Of a DNA stretch of 42,370 bases, positions 34,601-42,277 are shown in pieces. The DNA is taken from assembly GCF_030812855.1 (NCBI RefSeq), contig NZ_JAUSTK010000039.1:1-42370 (forward strand). Reading direction: 5' to 3'. Within the stretch, counting starts at the first letter, position 1. Every line of letters starts with the position of its first letter. Under the pieces are notes generated by a model that worked only from the letters and a program-made list of their open reading frames with translations, had not been told where the DNA came from and did not search any database. Both the position numbers and the translations under genes were made by a program. Source of the DNA: Paenibacillus wynnii (GTDB taxonomy: Bacteria; Bacillota; Bacilli; Paenibacillales; Paenibacillaceae).

Positions 34601-35572
34601 AGCGATGCTCAATTTGGAAATGACCAAATTTCATATGGGGAACCAGATGCACAATATGTTCGTAATATTGAGAAGGGTAGTCAATCCCTTCCCAATATCT
34701 TCCCCTATTTTGTTAACAAGGGCTATAAAGTCAACGAAAATCTTTTTGTATTTAACTGGGAAAATGTAGATCACGTCCTTTATGCAGCAGGATTTCTGAG
34801 AGAATATTTGAAATCACTTTCCGATGATTATTTACCTGAGATGAACGGTGTTGATGTCACCAAAGGCTATGATCAAGAAATCACTTACTCACTGGTGGGC
34901 CACAGCGCTGGGGGTCTGGTGTCGAGAACATACATCGAAGACTCGCAAGTGGGTGATCCCGGCATCACAAAGCTTATCACTGTGGATACCCCACATTGGG
35001 GATCCAACAAGGCGTATAACGGCGGCATCTGCGGTAGTGTTTTTCAAGATTTGGACCGAGAAGATAGTGACTTGTTTTACTCAAATCCTAAAAATATTTG
35101 TAAGGATTACGGTGCTAAACGTTTGAATTTTACTAATAAGAATGCAACCAAATATTATTTCATCGGCGGATTGGTTGGTATAAAGGATAAAGATTTGTGG
35201 ACGGCTGATGATTACTACTATTCAAAGGACCTTGATCCAATCCTTGTAGAACTCAGTTCTGCAAGTGCATCTAAGACCGACGACAATTTGTTTGAAGAAA
35301 TCAAAACTATTCTGGAAAACCATGTTAACATTACGTTACCGGAACCAAAAACTTCCCGAATTAGCGAGGTTCATTTTGGCGATAATGTGGTTGCCCTCGG
35401 GAGTCAATTCGGTATTCCATCTGATGGGCAGCGAAACAAAGATGATAAAATCAATGCGATAATATACGACAAAGCTTTCGTTTACATTGGTCATATGGAG
35501 GATTCAGAACACAGCACGATAACTCACCAGCCAGTCATTTTTGATTTGATTGAAAGGTTACTGAATGAATAA
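31661..35572 (+). CDS. S-layer-anchored VWA/lipase fusion surface protein
   Basis: A 1303-residue secreted protein. Signal peptide about 1-27; three SLH domains (about 35-215; FTDVTQYQNEIHQLVDLGII, FKPYKSITRLEAVTML, LTRGQMAKILVEAYDL), which bind pyruvylated wall polymer; an Ig-like domain (about 220-310); calcium-binding thrombospondin type 3 repeats (DTDGDGLADW, DSDSDGLTDG and others, about 346-490); a VWA domain (about 630-800) with a complete MIDAS: DSSGS, GGTNIG, LTDGEG; further TSP3 repeats (about 825-910); and a C-terminal alpha/beta hydrolase (VVFIHGIRS near 916, nucleophile Ser in LVGHSAGGLVSR near 1080, a late catalytic His candidate in HSTITHQP near 1285). ATG 31661 is preferred, 11 nt after GGAGG. 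Substrate unknown. AT-rich, so possibly acquired. Confidence 0.88.
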   Translation: MNTFKGIIPKILLIFIFIQFIPYNLQAEGMNTQQEVENFTDVTQYQNEIHQLVDLGIIKGYTDNTFKPYKSITRLEAVTMLIRELKLSITGHPDPNFKDVKKGEIGYDLIATATEAGIINGKDGGVFDSNGKLTRGQMAKILVEAYDLKENQQKKIDFIDVSSKYWAYSYIQILASNGITTGYENGTFKPDQELSRLHFVLFLTRYLNEVKQENPADTDQLFSLNADKTDVVVGDSVTFNLQVSQKDTPTYIAKWSATGGTLQINNNKTSAVWNTVLADTAKYIITVTIETTDKTGANLSFDKTVSISVSPKKQNNTESGIGTSPIVNDDGNLNPNPDDLTDETFTDTDGDGLADWIEIKTYETDPLKIDSDSDGLTDGFEVLFLQMDPKAADSDNNGTPDNKEDPDADSLTNIEEQTNFTNPLISDSDNDNILDGAEIKTYLTNPLKTDTDDDFLDDESEMNKFLTNPLNPDSDNNGILDGYEKREQQLDASALGVSIAFAATGDAEKTTTVSTDTSVQQITGTEGLIGTPIDIRSTSKFDTATLTFKYEPVGLGDTDPENLRLFYYNPTTLALELVEDQQVDTSNNQVTATLTHFSTYMLADMSIWAQTWGDGLIKGEFIEDNGTVLRKPLDLVFVIDSSGSMGAGPTDDYNKDINNNRIEGTKLVVDSLQEGDRAAIVDFDYYATLLQGLTDDKQKLKDAADKVDSSGGTNIGIGVSKALDEIQINGRTESSPIIILLTDGEGDYSDNLTRTAKSRGVVIYTMGLGTSFNAELLREIANETGGDFYHVNAAEDLQGRFLQAGDVIGLTKDTDGDTIPDWVEEKGYIVKDTLGVVIEATKLDNNDSDGDGILDQEELGNWYYNSETGIVYVVRSKTLEGVPVNPNTSDPNKIDSDFDGDNDKVDDRDYIPYTEPVVFIHGIRSNSRDVWGGDSYLDNGQPLNFLAMQDKGEFKKDIRSDQTFSKTSIFQKDEIWYAYKSDAQFGNDQISYGEPDAQYVRNIEKGSQSLPNIFPYFVNKGYKVNENLFVFNWENVDHVLYAAGFLREYLKSLSDDYLPEMNGVDVTKGYDQEITYSLVGHSAGGLVSRTYIEDSQVGDPGITKLITVDTPHWGSNKAYNGGICGSVFQDLDREDSDLFYSNPKNICKDYGAKRLNFTNKNATKYYFIGGLVGIKDKDLWTADDYYYSKDLDPILVELSSASASKTDDNLFEEIKTILENHVNITLPEPKTSRISEVHFGDNVVALGSQFGIPSDGQRNKDDKINAIIYDKAFVYIGHMEDSEHSTITHQPVIFDLIERLLNE

Positions 35573-35615
35573 TACATGCAATATCGGATGGGTTGTCGAT
35601 AAGGGGGAATATCCT

Positions 35616-35999
35616 GTGAGAGTGTTATTGAACATCATACATGGCGCTATTTACGTTGTATTCTTGTTATTACTTAATGAGTTGAGAAACATGGGTATTC
35701 CTACCCAATACTGGGGTTTTTACAAAATAATTTTGCGAATTCTGTTAGTTCTGATTATTTTTTTGCAAGCAACCATTATTATTAAGGCCGGTAATAAATT
35801 TATATATCCCTTTTTTATTCAAATATTATCCTTTCTATTCATTTTATGTCTCCACGGTCAAGCTGTTTTGTATATGGATGAAATCCTTACCAGCGAAGAA
35901 GGATGGATAAAATTGGGTTGGATTATTTTAGCGGAAGCCACGGTAATTGTGCTTGCATTGTTTTTGTGGAAAAAGATGAACAGGACCGCTACACGATAA
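35616..35999 (+). CDS. Four-helix membrane protein downstream of the lipase fusion
   Basis: About 127 residues with four hydrophobic segments (LLNIIHGAIYVVFLLLL, ILRILLVLIIFLQATIII, PFFIQILSFLFILCLH, LGWIILAEATVIVLALFLW) and a basic tail. The frame is open from 35565, overlapping the preceding gene by 8 bp. GTG 35616 with AGGGGGA 7 nt upstream is the better start and places a helix at the N-terminus. Close linkage suggests it acts with the SLH-VWA-lipase protein. No family recognised. Confidence 0.6.
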   Translation: MRVLLNIIHGAIYVVFLLLLNELRNMGIPTQYWGFYKIILRILLVLIIFLQATIIIKAGNKFIYPFFIQILSFLFILCLHGQAVLYMDEILTSEEGWIKLGWIILAEATVIVLALFLWKKMNRTATR

Positions 36000-36040
36000 G
36001 CTGCTTACTTTAAGTGATCTGAAATAATTTATTATAAATC

Positions 36041-36244
36041 CTTGATGTTGTTATACGAACTAATATACCGGAAGCATTTTTAAATGGATTTAGCGCTAAA
36101 GGTGGCATTTTGGAAGAGATAGACGAGAAGTTCGTTAAGTATTGTACCGATTTTCAGGTGCTGTACATTCCAATTACATCTATACGCGCTATAAGTCTTG
36201 ATACGAAAGAACGGGAACGTCCGCGTGTAGGCTTTGGACAATAA
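36041..36244 (+). pseudogene. 5'-truncated ORF, possible DUF2642-like/Sm-like protein
   Basis: A frame of 67 codons with no ATG, GTG or TTG near its beginning, reading LDVVIRTNIPEAFLNGFSAK, then LEEIDEKFVKYCTDFQVLYI and PITSIRAISLDTKERERPRV. The pattern of a short beta barrel (G-x-L-E-E-I, then F-Q-V-L-Y-I-P-I-T-S-I) recalls DUF2642-type spore proteins. The assignment is weak. It probably lost its 5' end. It ends just before a terminator. Confidence 0.4.
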
Positions 36245-36260
36245 CTTTTGTTGAAAACGT

Positions 36261-36293
36261 AAGGGTAGGGGGAATTTCCCCCTGCCTTTTTTT
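36261..36293 (+). terminator. Intrinsic terminator
   Basis: GGTAGGGGG pairs with CCCCCTGCC around an AATTT loop, followed by T7. It ends the unit containing the lipase fusion and its membrane partner, or the truncated ORF just upstream. Confidence 0.85.
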
Positions 36294-36427
36294 GCTGTTT
36301 ACTTACGAGACTAACTTAATGTTTTCTCCAAACTGCTAAATGATGTAACATGATCTTAGATTAAATGATCATAAAAGGCCAGCGCTACTAAGGATTGGAC
36401 CGATTATGTCAGGAGAGTGGGTTCCTT

Positions 36428-37270
36428 ATGAAGGGGAAAATCGTGATTGTTACCGGAGGCAACTCGGGAATGGGACTGGCTACTACGGTGGATCTGGCAC
36501 GGAGGGGCGCTAAGGTAATTATGGTTTGCCGCAGCCGTCAGCGTGGAGAAGAAGCACTGGTTCAAGCCCGACAGCAGAGTGGAAGCTTAGACATTGAACT
36601 TATGCTCTGTGATTTGGCATCTCTGGAGAGCATCCGCAGCTTTGTTAGGGACTTTACTGACATATATTCTGTACTGGATGTCCTTATTAATAATGCCGGT
36701 GTTGTCTCCATCAAGCGTCAGCTTACAGCAGACGGCTTTGAGTTGGATCTGGGTGTTAATCACTTGGGTCACTTTCTACTGACCAATCTGCTGCTTGAGT
36801 CTTTGATAAGAGCAGAACAAGGGCGGATTGTAGTCGTGGCCTCCGGCGCGTACAAGATTGGAGCCCTTCATTATAAGGATCCGACTCTTTCCCGCGGCTA
36901 CAATCCAGCCAAGGCTTATGCAAGGTCCAAGCTGGCGAATATTCTGTTTACCAAAGAGCTGGCGGTCCGGCTGAAGGGGACGGGTGTGACCGTGAATTGC
37001 GTACATCCGGGGGCGGTAGGCACCAATATCGGTGTGAATCGTGAAACGGGTTTTGGACAATCAGTCTTAAAGATGCTGTCCTATTTCTTTTTAACACCCG
37101 CTCAGGGAGCAGATACGGCGATTTATCTTGCTACCGCACCGGAGCTTGCTGAAGTGACAGGACAGTACTTTTACTGTCGTAAAGTTAAGGAGCTGTCTGC
37201 CAGAGCAGAGAACATGCAGGAGGCAAGACGGCTGTGGAATTGGAGCGAAGAACAGGTCGGAATGAATTGA
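36428..37270 (+). CDS. Short-chain dehydrogenase/reductase, retinol-dehydrogenase-like
   Basis: A 280-residue NAD(P)-dependent oxidoreductase. KIVIVTGGNSGMGLATTVDLARRGAKVIMVCRSRQRGEEA gives the Rossmann dinucleotide loop, LINNAGVVS is the NNAG motif, and the catalytic Ser lies in VVVASGAYK with Tyr and Lys in AYARSKLANILF. HPGAVGTNIG follows, as in retinol-dehydrogenase-like SDRs. The preferred start is ATG 36428 (AGGAGAG about 12 nt upstream); the frame is open 11 codons earlier. The substrate is unknown. It may head the run of co-directional genes to 39.9 kb. Confidence 0.88.
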   Translation: MKGKIVIVTGGNSGMGLATTVDLARRGAKVIMVCRSRQRGEEALVQARQQSGSLDIELMLCDLASLESIRSFVRDFTDIYSVLDVLINNAGVVSIKRQLTADGFELDLGVNHLGHFLLTNLLLESLIRAEQGRIVVVASGAYKIGALHYKDPTLSRGYNPAKAYARSKLANILFTKELAVRLKGTGVTVNCVHPGAVGTNIGVNRETGFGQSVLKMLSYFFLTPAQGADTAIYLATAPELAEVTGQYFYCRKVKELSARAENMQEARRLWNWSEEQVGMN

Positions 37271-37380
37271 TACAGATTACATTTGACTGCCAGGCAACAA
37301 TGAATTAACTTGGACAATAGAATAATGCTCCCGCAAATTCTTATATGAATAGCGGTCAGCTTGATGGAGGAATTAAGATT

Positions 37381-37884
37381 ATGGAGTGGCAGCAAAGTAT
37401 AATCGAAGACGCAGCATTAGGGGATTTGGCGGCAATTGTAGATATTTATAACTCTACCATATCAGGTCGGGTCGTAACTGCAGATCTGGAGCCAATTCAT
37501 GTAGAGGATAGAGAGAAATGGTTCCATGAACATAATAGTCATCATCGTCCATTATGGGTATTGAAAAAGGATGGGGAGATCGCCGCGTGGCTTAGCTTTC
37601 AGTCGTTCTATGGTAGACCTGCCTATAACGGAACAGCAGAGATCAGTATTTATGTAAGTGAGAACTTTCGTGGAATCGGAGCTGGCAGTATCCTTCTGAG
37701 CAAGGCGCTGGAAGAAAGTCCCCGGCTTGGTCTTAAGAACCTTGTAGGTTTTGTATTCGGACATAACGAACCTAGCTTGCGGCTGCTGCAAAAGTTCGGT
37801 TTTACCCAATGGGGATTGCTGCCCGGGGTAGCCGAACTGGATGGTATCGAGCGTGATCTGGTCATTATCGGCCGTAAATTATAA
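37381..37884 (+). CDS. GNAT acetyltransferase, phosphinothricin/PAT-like
   Basis: A 167-residue N-acetyltransferase. IEDAALGDLAAIVDIYNSTI is the typical start of PAT/MnaT-like enzymes (which acetylate methionine sulfoximine or phosphinothricin-like compounds), then WLSFQSFYGRPAYNGTAEISIYV, RGIGAGSILLSKALEE (acetyl-CoA loop) and HNEPSLRLLQKFGFTQWGLLP. The frame opens at 37345, but ATG 37381 has GGAGG at 10 nt. Substrate not determinable. Confidence 0.87.
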   Translation: MEWQQSIIEDAALGDLAAIVDIYNSTISGRVVTADLEPIHVEDREKWFHEHNSHHRPLWVLKKDGEIAAWLSFQSFYGRPAYNGTAEISIYVSENFRGIGAGSILLSKALEESPRLGLKNLVGFVFGHNEPSLRLLQKFGFTQWGLLPGVAELDGIERDLVIIGRKL

Positions 37885-37913
37885 AACAGTACCAGCCTAA
37901 GGAGGAATGAATC

Positions 37914-38174
37914 ATGGCTAAAAAGAAGAAAACACCAAGTGCACCTCGCACCCCTGCTGCTGAGGGTCCGGCTACATTGAAGGATCTGCTTAGCAGTGAG
38001 GTTTTGGGCAAGCTTAAAGCACAGAGCGACGAACTGAAAGCAGAAGAGAATAACCGCAAAGAGCTTGCTCGTAAAGCCGTAGAGGACAAGCGGATCGCCG
38101 AGCAGAAGCGGCTGGAGAATGATTTTGAACATCTGCTGGAGAATAGCAGTCAGGACTGGCATAAATACAAATAA
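37914..38174 (+). CDS. yqkE: YqkE-like small protein (DUF3886)
   Basis: An 86-residue highly charged protein: a basic N-terminus MAKKKK, then TLKDLLSSEVLGKLKAQSDELKAEE and a Lys/Arg/Glu-rich segment predicted to be one long helix or coiled coil, ending FEHLLENSSQDWHKYK. This matches the YqkE/DUF3886 family of Bacillota, whose function is unknown. The ATG follows AAGGAGG at 8 nt. It sits 29 bp after the acetyltransferase gene. Confidence 0.75.
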   Translation: MAKKKKTPSAPRTPAAEGPATLKDLLSSEVLGKLKAQSDELKAEENNRKELARKAVEDKRIAEQKRLENDFEHLLENSSQDWHKYK

Positions 38175-38196
38175 GCTGAACTAAGGAGCTGGCGTC

Positions 38197-38703
38197 TTGA
38201 GAGTAGGAGTCGTATCGGATACGCACATGACGAGAATGTCAAAAGCCCTGCCGCAGGCACTGACGGAGGAATTCCGGAAGGTTGATCTAATTCTGCATCT
38301 AGGTGATTGGGTGGACATGGAAATCTATGAACAGCTGGCAATGTTAGCTCCGGTAGAAGGTATTGCCGGGAACAATGACGGCGAGGACATTATACGGCGG
38401 TTTGGAGAACGCAAAATCATTGAGCTTGACGGACTGCGTATAGGAATGGTTCACGGCCATACTCCGTACTCTGGTAAGGGAACCGATGGGAATGCCTTGA
38501 AGGCTTTTTCCAATGAACAGGTGGACTGCATCTTATTCGGACACTCTCATCAGCCTTTAATGAGGAACGAGAAGGGAATCCTATTGTTCAACCCAGGCTC
38601 ACCCACTGATAAACGGCGTGAGAAGCTGTATTCTTTTGGATTAATGGATATAGAGAATGGGCAAATCAGTGCCCGACATGTCTTCTACGATTCCAAAAAA
38701 TAA
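38197..38703 (+). CDS. YfcE/MJ0936-type metallophosphoesterase
   Basis: A 168-residue calcineurin-fold phosphodiesterase. Metal-site motifs in order: VVSDTHM (DxH), LHLGDWVD (GDxxD), IAGNNDGED (GNND), VHGHTPYS (GH) and FGHSHQPLM (GHTH-like). Small size fits the YfcE subfamily, which hydrolyses model phosphodiesters; natural substrates are unclear. It starts with TTG at 38197, supported by AAGGAG 8-9 nt upstream and by the immediate beta-strand-metal motif. Confidence 0.88.
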   Translation: MRVGVVSDTHMTRMSKALPQALTEEFRKVDLILHLGDWVDMEIYEQLAMLAPVEGIAGNNDGEDIIRRFGERKIIELDGLRIGMVHGHTPYSGKGTDGNALKAFSNEQVDCILFGHSHQPLMRNEKGILLFNPGSPTDKRREKLYSFGLMDIENGQISARHVFYDSKK

Positions 38704-38721
38704 TAAAGTGAGGCTTAACTG

Positions 38722-39183
38722 ATGCAGAGATTTCAAATCGAACGGGTAAGTCTGGAGAATATAGAGCTAATCGTTCCGCTTTTTGATGAATACCGGGTGT
38801 TTTATGGTCAGCAATCCGATACCGGGGCTGCCCGAGATTTTCTGTTAGAGCGGCTGAATTTGAACGAAAGTATTATTTTCACAGCTGTGGAAGGAGATTT
38901 AGAGGATAAGCGTGCTGTAGGCTTCACACAGCTGTATCCCTCATTCTCTTCAGTATCTATGCAACGGTTATGGATACTCAACGACCTGTTTGTAACAACT
39001 TCGTCGCGCGGCTGCGGTGTCGGATCTCTACTGCTGGATGCTGCCCGCGAATGGGCGGTAACGACGGGAGCCAAAGGCTTATCTCTGACAACCATGACAG
39101 GAAATACGGGGGCACAGCGTCTGTATGAAGCAAGCGGATACGTGAGAGATTGTGATTTTTACAGTTATAATCTTTACTTTTAA
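38722..39183 (+). CDS. GNAT acetyltransferase
   Basis: A 153-residue N-acetyltransferase. Features: an N-terminal LIVPLFDEYRVFYGQQSD segment, GFTQLYPSFSSVSMQRLWILNDLFVTTSSRGCGVGSLLLDAAREWA (acetyl-CoA loop RGCGVG), and MTGNTGAQRLYEASGY. The LNDLFV and 'FYGQ' patterns are shared with a common GNAT group of unknown substrate. It begins 18 bp after the phosphoesterase gene, probably in one transcript. Confidence 0.87.
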   Translation: MQRFQIERVSLENIELIVPLFDEYRVFYGQQSDTGAARDFLLERLNLNESIIFTAVEGDLEDKRAVGFTQLYPSFSSVSMQRLWILNDLFVTTSSRGCGVGSLLLDAAREWAVTTGAKGLSLTTMTGNTGAQRLYEASGYVRDCDFYSYNLYF

Positions 39184-39201
39184 GGATGAAGGGGCAACTA
39201 C

Positions 39202-39912
39202 GTGCAAAAGACTAATAAGCTGGCTATTTTTTTTGATTTGGATGATACCCTCTACAATCATTTGGTGCCCTTTCGAGACGGGGTGCGGGAAGTCCTGGGG
39301 CTTACCGAGAACACTGTGAACATAGCAGATTTATTTCATAGGGTAAGGCATCACAGCGATTTGCTCTGGCCTAAATATTTGCAGGGTGAGCTTGAACTTG
39401 AGGAAACGCGGCTGCTGCGGATGGAGCTGGCTTTTGCGGAGTTTGGATTGGATTTAAATCGGGAGACGGCTGCGCAGGTACAAGCCGCTTACATCGATCG
39501 TCAATATAAAATCGAGATGATAGACGGAGTGCTTCCGCAGCTTCAGAGATTCATTTCCGGCGGTCATACGGTAGGGATTATTACGAACGGCCCGGAAGAT
39601 CACCAAATGAAGAAAATTCGCGCCTTGGGTGTAGACAAACTTATTCCCGAAGAACGGATCTTTATCTCTGATGCGGTTGGGATCGCTAAGCCGGACCCGG
39701 AAATCTTTGCTTACGTGAACAGGAAGACAGAAACTACGCCTGATCATTGCCTGTATGTTGGAGATACCTGGGGTAACGATGTGGTCGGGGCCTTGGAGGC
39801 AGGCTGGAAAGTGTGCTGGTACAACCCTAGAGGCAGACAGCCGCTCACAGACCATGAGCCAAGTTATACCTTCACCACATATGATGAGTTTAAGGAGCTT
39901 CCTATTTTATAG
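39202..39912 (+). CDS. HAD-superfamily hydrolase, subfamily IA
   Basis: A 236-residue HAD phosphatase: motif I FFDLDDTLYNH, motif II VGIITNGPEDHQ, the Lys of motif III in GIAKPDPEIF, and motif IV YVGDTWGNDVVGALEAGW; the cap is the helical C1 type. Likely acts on nucleotides or small phosphometabolites, as in YjjG/YsaA-like enzymes. GTG 39202 follows AAGGGGC. It is the last gene of the co-directional cluster before a strong terminator. Confidence 0.88.
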   Translation: MQKTNKLAIFFDLDDTLYNHLVPFRDGVREVLGLTENTVNIADLFHRVRHHSDLLWPKYLQGELELEETRLLRMELAFAEFGLDLNRETAAQVQAAYIDRQYKIEMIDGVLPQLQRFISGGHTVGIITNGPEDHQMKKIRALGVDKLIPEERIFISDAVGIAKPDPEIFAYVNRKTETTPDHCLYVGDTWGNDVVGALEAGWKVCWYNPRGRQPLTDHEPSYTFTTYDEFKELPIL

Positions 39913-39939
39913 ACTAAATTACACTATAGATGGACAAAT

Positions 39940-39988
39940 AAAAAAGTCTATCCCTACCCTTTACATGGGTGTTGGGATAGACTTTTTT
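39940..39988. terminator. Bidirectional terminator
   Basis: AAAAAGTCTATCCC pairs with GGGATAGACTTTTT, with an inner ACCC/GGGT extension, between the convergent HAD and apbE genes. Confidence 0.9.
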
Positions 39989-40010
39989 GCTATTCGCAGT
40001 TTGTTATATA

Positions 40011-41129
40011 TTAATTACCAAAACTATACGTAGGATCGGTTAGCTGCAACCTCTCTCTAATTCCCGGTGTAGCATAGATCTTGTTGTCATCCGTAATGAA
40101 GAAAGCCTCGATTTTTTCAGGAAGTGATTCGAGATATTGCATACCTTCTTCCAGACCCATTAGGAAAACACCCGTAGACAAGGCATCCGCATCGGTAGCA
40201 TTAGGACTCATAATCGTGATACTTTTCAGCCCGTTTTGGGACGGGAAGCCTGTACGCGGATCAAGAATATGGTGGTAGCGAACCTCATCCTGAATGAAAA
40301 ACCGTTCATATACACCGGAAGCATCGATAACCTCATCGGTGATTTTGATGGTCCCCAGCTGGGTTCCACGGCTTTGATCCGGATCCTGCAATCCAATATT
40401 CCACTGGGCGCCGTCTGGTTTGGTACCCAGGGCGATAATGCTGCTGCCGCCTAGGTTAATCATAGCGCTGTCCAAACCTTGGGCTTTCAAATAGTCTGCT
40501 ACCCGGTCCGCTGCATATCCTTTGCCGATTCCGCCTAAATCAAGCACCATGCCTTCTTTGGCCAGCTTTACAGTCTTTGCAGCTTCATCAATAATCACAT
40601 CTTTATAGTTGGTAAGAGCTTTGGCTTTATCAATGTCAGCTTGCGGAGGAACTTTCTCGCCACCGCTTCCGATATTCCAAAGATCCACAAGAGGACCAAT
40701 GGTAGGATCGAACAGTCCATTCATTTCCACTGCATACTTCAGGGATTGCTTAACCACATCCAGAGTATCGTCAGAGACAACAACCGCTTCTTTACCTGCT
40801 GCTTGATTCACGGCATACACTTCGCCGCCTTCTTTGGTACGGCTAAGTTGAAGGTCCAATTTCTCAAGCAGATGCAGGATATCATCCATATTTTTCTGCG
40901 CTACGGTATCACCAAACACCTTAATATTAACCACCGTATCGTAAATGTAGAACGTCTGGGACATCGATCTCGTTCCGCCGTCTGTGGATACCTGCGCCAC
41001 ATTTTGGTCATCATTCGCGGCTTGAGTATTCTCATTGTCCTTGTTGTTAAGAAGCATCCAAGCACCGACAGCTGCAATGATGATCACGATAGCGGCTAGA
41101 ATAAGCGTCGTTTTTTTGTTCTTAAACAT
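40011..41129 (-). CDS. apbE: FAD:protein FMN transferase (ApbE)
   Basis: A 372-residue extracytoplasmic enzyme that attaches FMN covalently to Thr in flavoproteins such as NqrB/C and RnfG-type subunits. An N-terminal hydrophobic anchor (TTLILAAIVIIIAAVGAWMLL) lacks a lipobox Cys, so it is probably a membrane-anchored rather than lipid-anchored form. Family motifs: DTVVNIKVFG, SRTKEGGEVYAVN, DLGGIGKGYAADRV, INLGGSSIIALG, HHILDPRTGFPS and ATDADALSTGVFLMG. Full length for the family. No obvious flavoprotein target is adjacent. Confidence 0.93.
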   Translation of the reverse strand: MFKNKKTTLILAAIVIIIAAVGAWMLLNNKDNENTQAANDDQNVAQVSTDGGTRSMSQTFYIYDTVVNIKVFGDTVAQKNMDDILHLLEKLDLQLSRTKEGGEVYAVNQAAGKEAVVVSDDTLDVVKQSLKYAVEMNGLFDPTIGPLVDLWNIGSGGEKVPPQADIDKAKALTNYKDVIIDEAAKTVKLAKEGMVLDLGGIGKGYAADRVADYLKAQGLDSAMINLGGSSIIALGTKPDGAQWNIGLQDPDQSRGTQLGTIKITDEVIDASGVYERFFIQDEVRYHHILDPRTGFPSQNGLKSITIMSPNATDADALSTGVFLMGLEEGMQYLESLPEKIEAFFITDDNKIYATPGIRERLQLTDPTYSFGN

Positions 41130-41226
41130 GTTTCACCATCCATAAAGTTAGTTTCTGATCACATCATTACTATCATACCCTAGATGAGGATAAGCTGGAT
41201 ACTCCTATTCATGAAAATTTGGACAA

Positions 41227-41260
41227 TAAAAATCCGCTCTCGGAGTGCGGAGCGGATCTG
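41227..41260 (-). terminator. Intrinsic terminator of the glycosyltransferase gene
   Basis: On the minus strand GATCCGCTC pairs with GAGCGGATT, followed by TTTTATT. It separates the glycosyltransferase from apbE. Confidence 0.8.
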
Positions 41261-41288
41261 AAAAGACACAAATAGGATAGAAAGTCTA

Positions 41289-42221
41289 CTAGTCCAACAT
41301 ATACTCGTTATATTTATTCTTCCGAGGGTTGAGCACGAAAAAAATACCGGAAGTATATCCCTTTACGGCGTTGAAATTCTGCTTTAGCGTTTCTTTAACC
41401 GTTAAGTAGGTCAATGTCCAAAGCAATGCGGCGTAGTTCTTTACAGGGGCTTTGCGTAAATTGAGTAAATAATAATGATTAACAGCGGTAGCCCTGGCAA
41501 CTCGTCCAGCTTTATCACGGGAGCTTGGAGATTCGTGGTGAGTGATTTTCATATTGGGATTTATCACAAGCTTGCCGTAACGGCTTGCCAGATGACACAT
41601 ATAAATATCATCAGCAACGGCATAACTGGTCATCCATGGGTAGGGCTTCATATCCTGAAGAGCTGAGCGTCGGAACGACATGTTACAACCATGGAAAAAA
41701 TCGGTCTCGAAGATGTCTTTGGTTTCTCCCCATAGAAGCAGAGATCCTGCGAGCGTACTCGCCGATAGCCTGCCTGGTGAGCTGGACATTTGGCAAGTAA
41801 GTCTGCCGAGCAGCTTACCCGTAGGACTGCTGGTAAGGCCTTTGGCAATACCGCCAACTCCAACAATATTATGATCCATCGCATAAGTATTCAGCATTGT
41901 CCGAATGTACTCCCGATCATCGAGTTCCGCATCGTCATCAAAGGTTAGCAGAATTTCTCCGTCTATCAGTCCAAGTGCTTCGTAACGGGATAACCAGACA
42001 CCGGGTTTGGTTTTTCTATAATATCGCATCTCCGCGTTTGGCAGTCCGGCAAGGATGGTCCGGTAATAGTTCAGTAAGCCTTCAGGAATATCACCATCAT
42101 CTACGATAAGTAGTTCTATAGATATATCCTCCAGCTTGGTCTGCTTCCCAATGGATTGTATGCATAACGTGAGATCGTCAATACGATTTCGCGTTGGAAT
42201 GACTATAGATAGATCATGCAT
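41289..42221 (-). CDS. Family 2 glycosyltransferase
   Basis: A 310-residue GT-A fold enzyme using a nucleotide sugar. LSIVIPTRNRIDDLTLCIQSIGKQT begins the nucleotide-binding domain, ELLIVDDGD follows, and LTFDDDAELD holds the metal-binding DxD. FFHGCNMSFRRSAL and AVADDIYMCHLASRYG (acceptor side, ED-like motif) come next. The C-terminal part has hydrophobic stretches (AALLWTLTYLTV) that may touch the membrane. The start at 42221 follows GAGGGAGG. The product polymer is unknown; an upstream gene on the same strand is cut by the window edge. Confidence 0.87.
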   Translation of the reverse strand: MHDLSIVIPTRNRIDDLTLCIQSIGKQTKLEDISIELLIVDDGDIPEGLLNYYRTILAGLPNAEMRYYRKTKPGVWLSRYEALGLIDGEILLTFDDDAELDDREYIRTMLNTYAMDHNIVGVGGIAKGLTSSPTGKLLGRLTCQMSSSPGRLSASTLAGSLLLWGETKDIFETDFFHGCNMSFRRSALQDMKPYPWMTSYAVADDIYMCHLASRYGKLVINPNMKITHHESPSSRDKAGRVARATAVNHYYLLNLRKAPVKNYAALLWTLTYLTVKETLKQNFNAVKGYTSGIFFVLNPRKNKYNEYMLD

Positions 42222-42277
42222 GCCGCTGCCTCCCTCTATATCCTGAAGTAGAGCTACTTCCCACTCGGTTGATTGTT

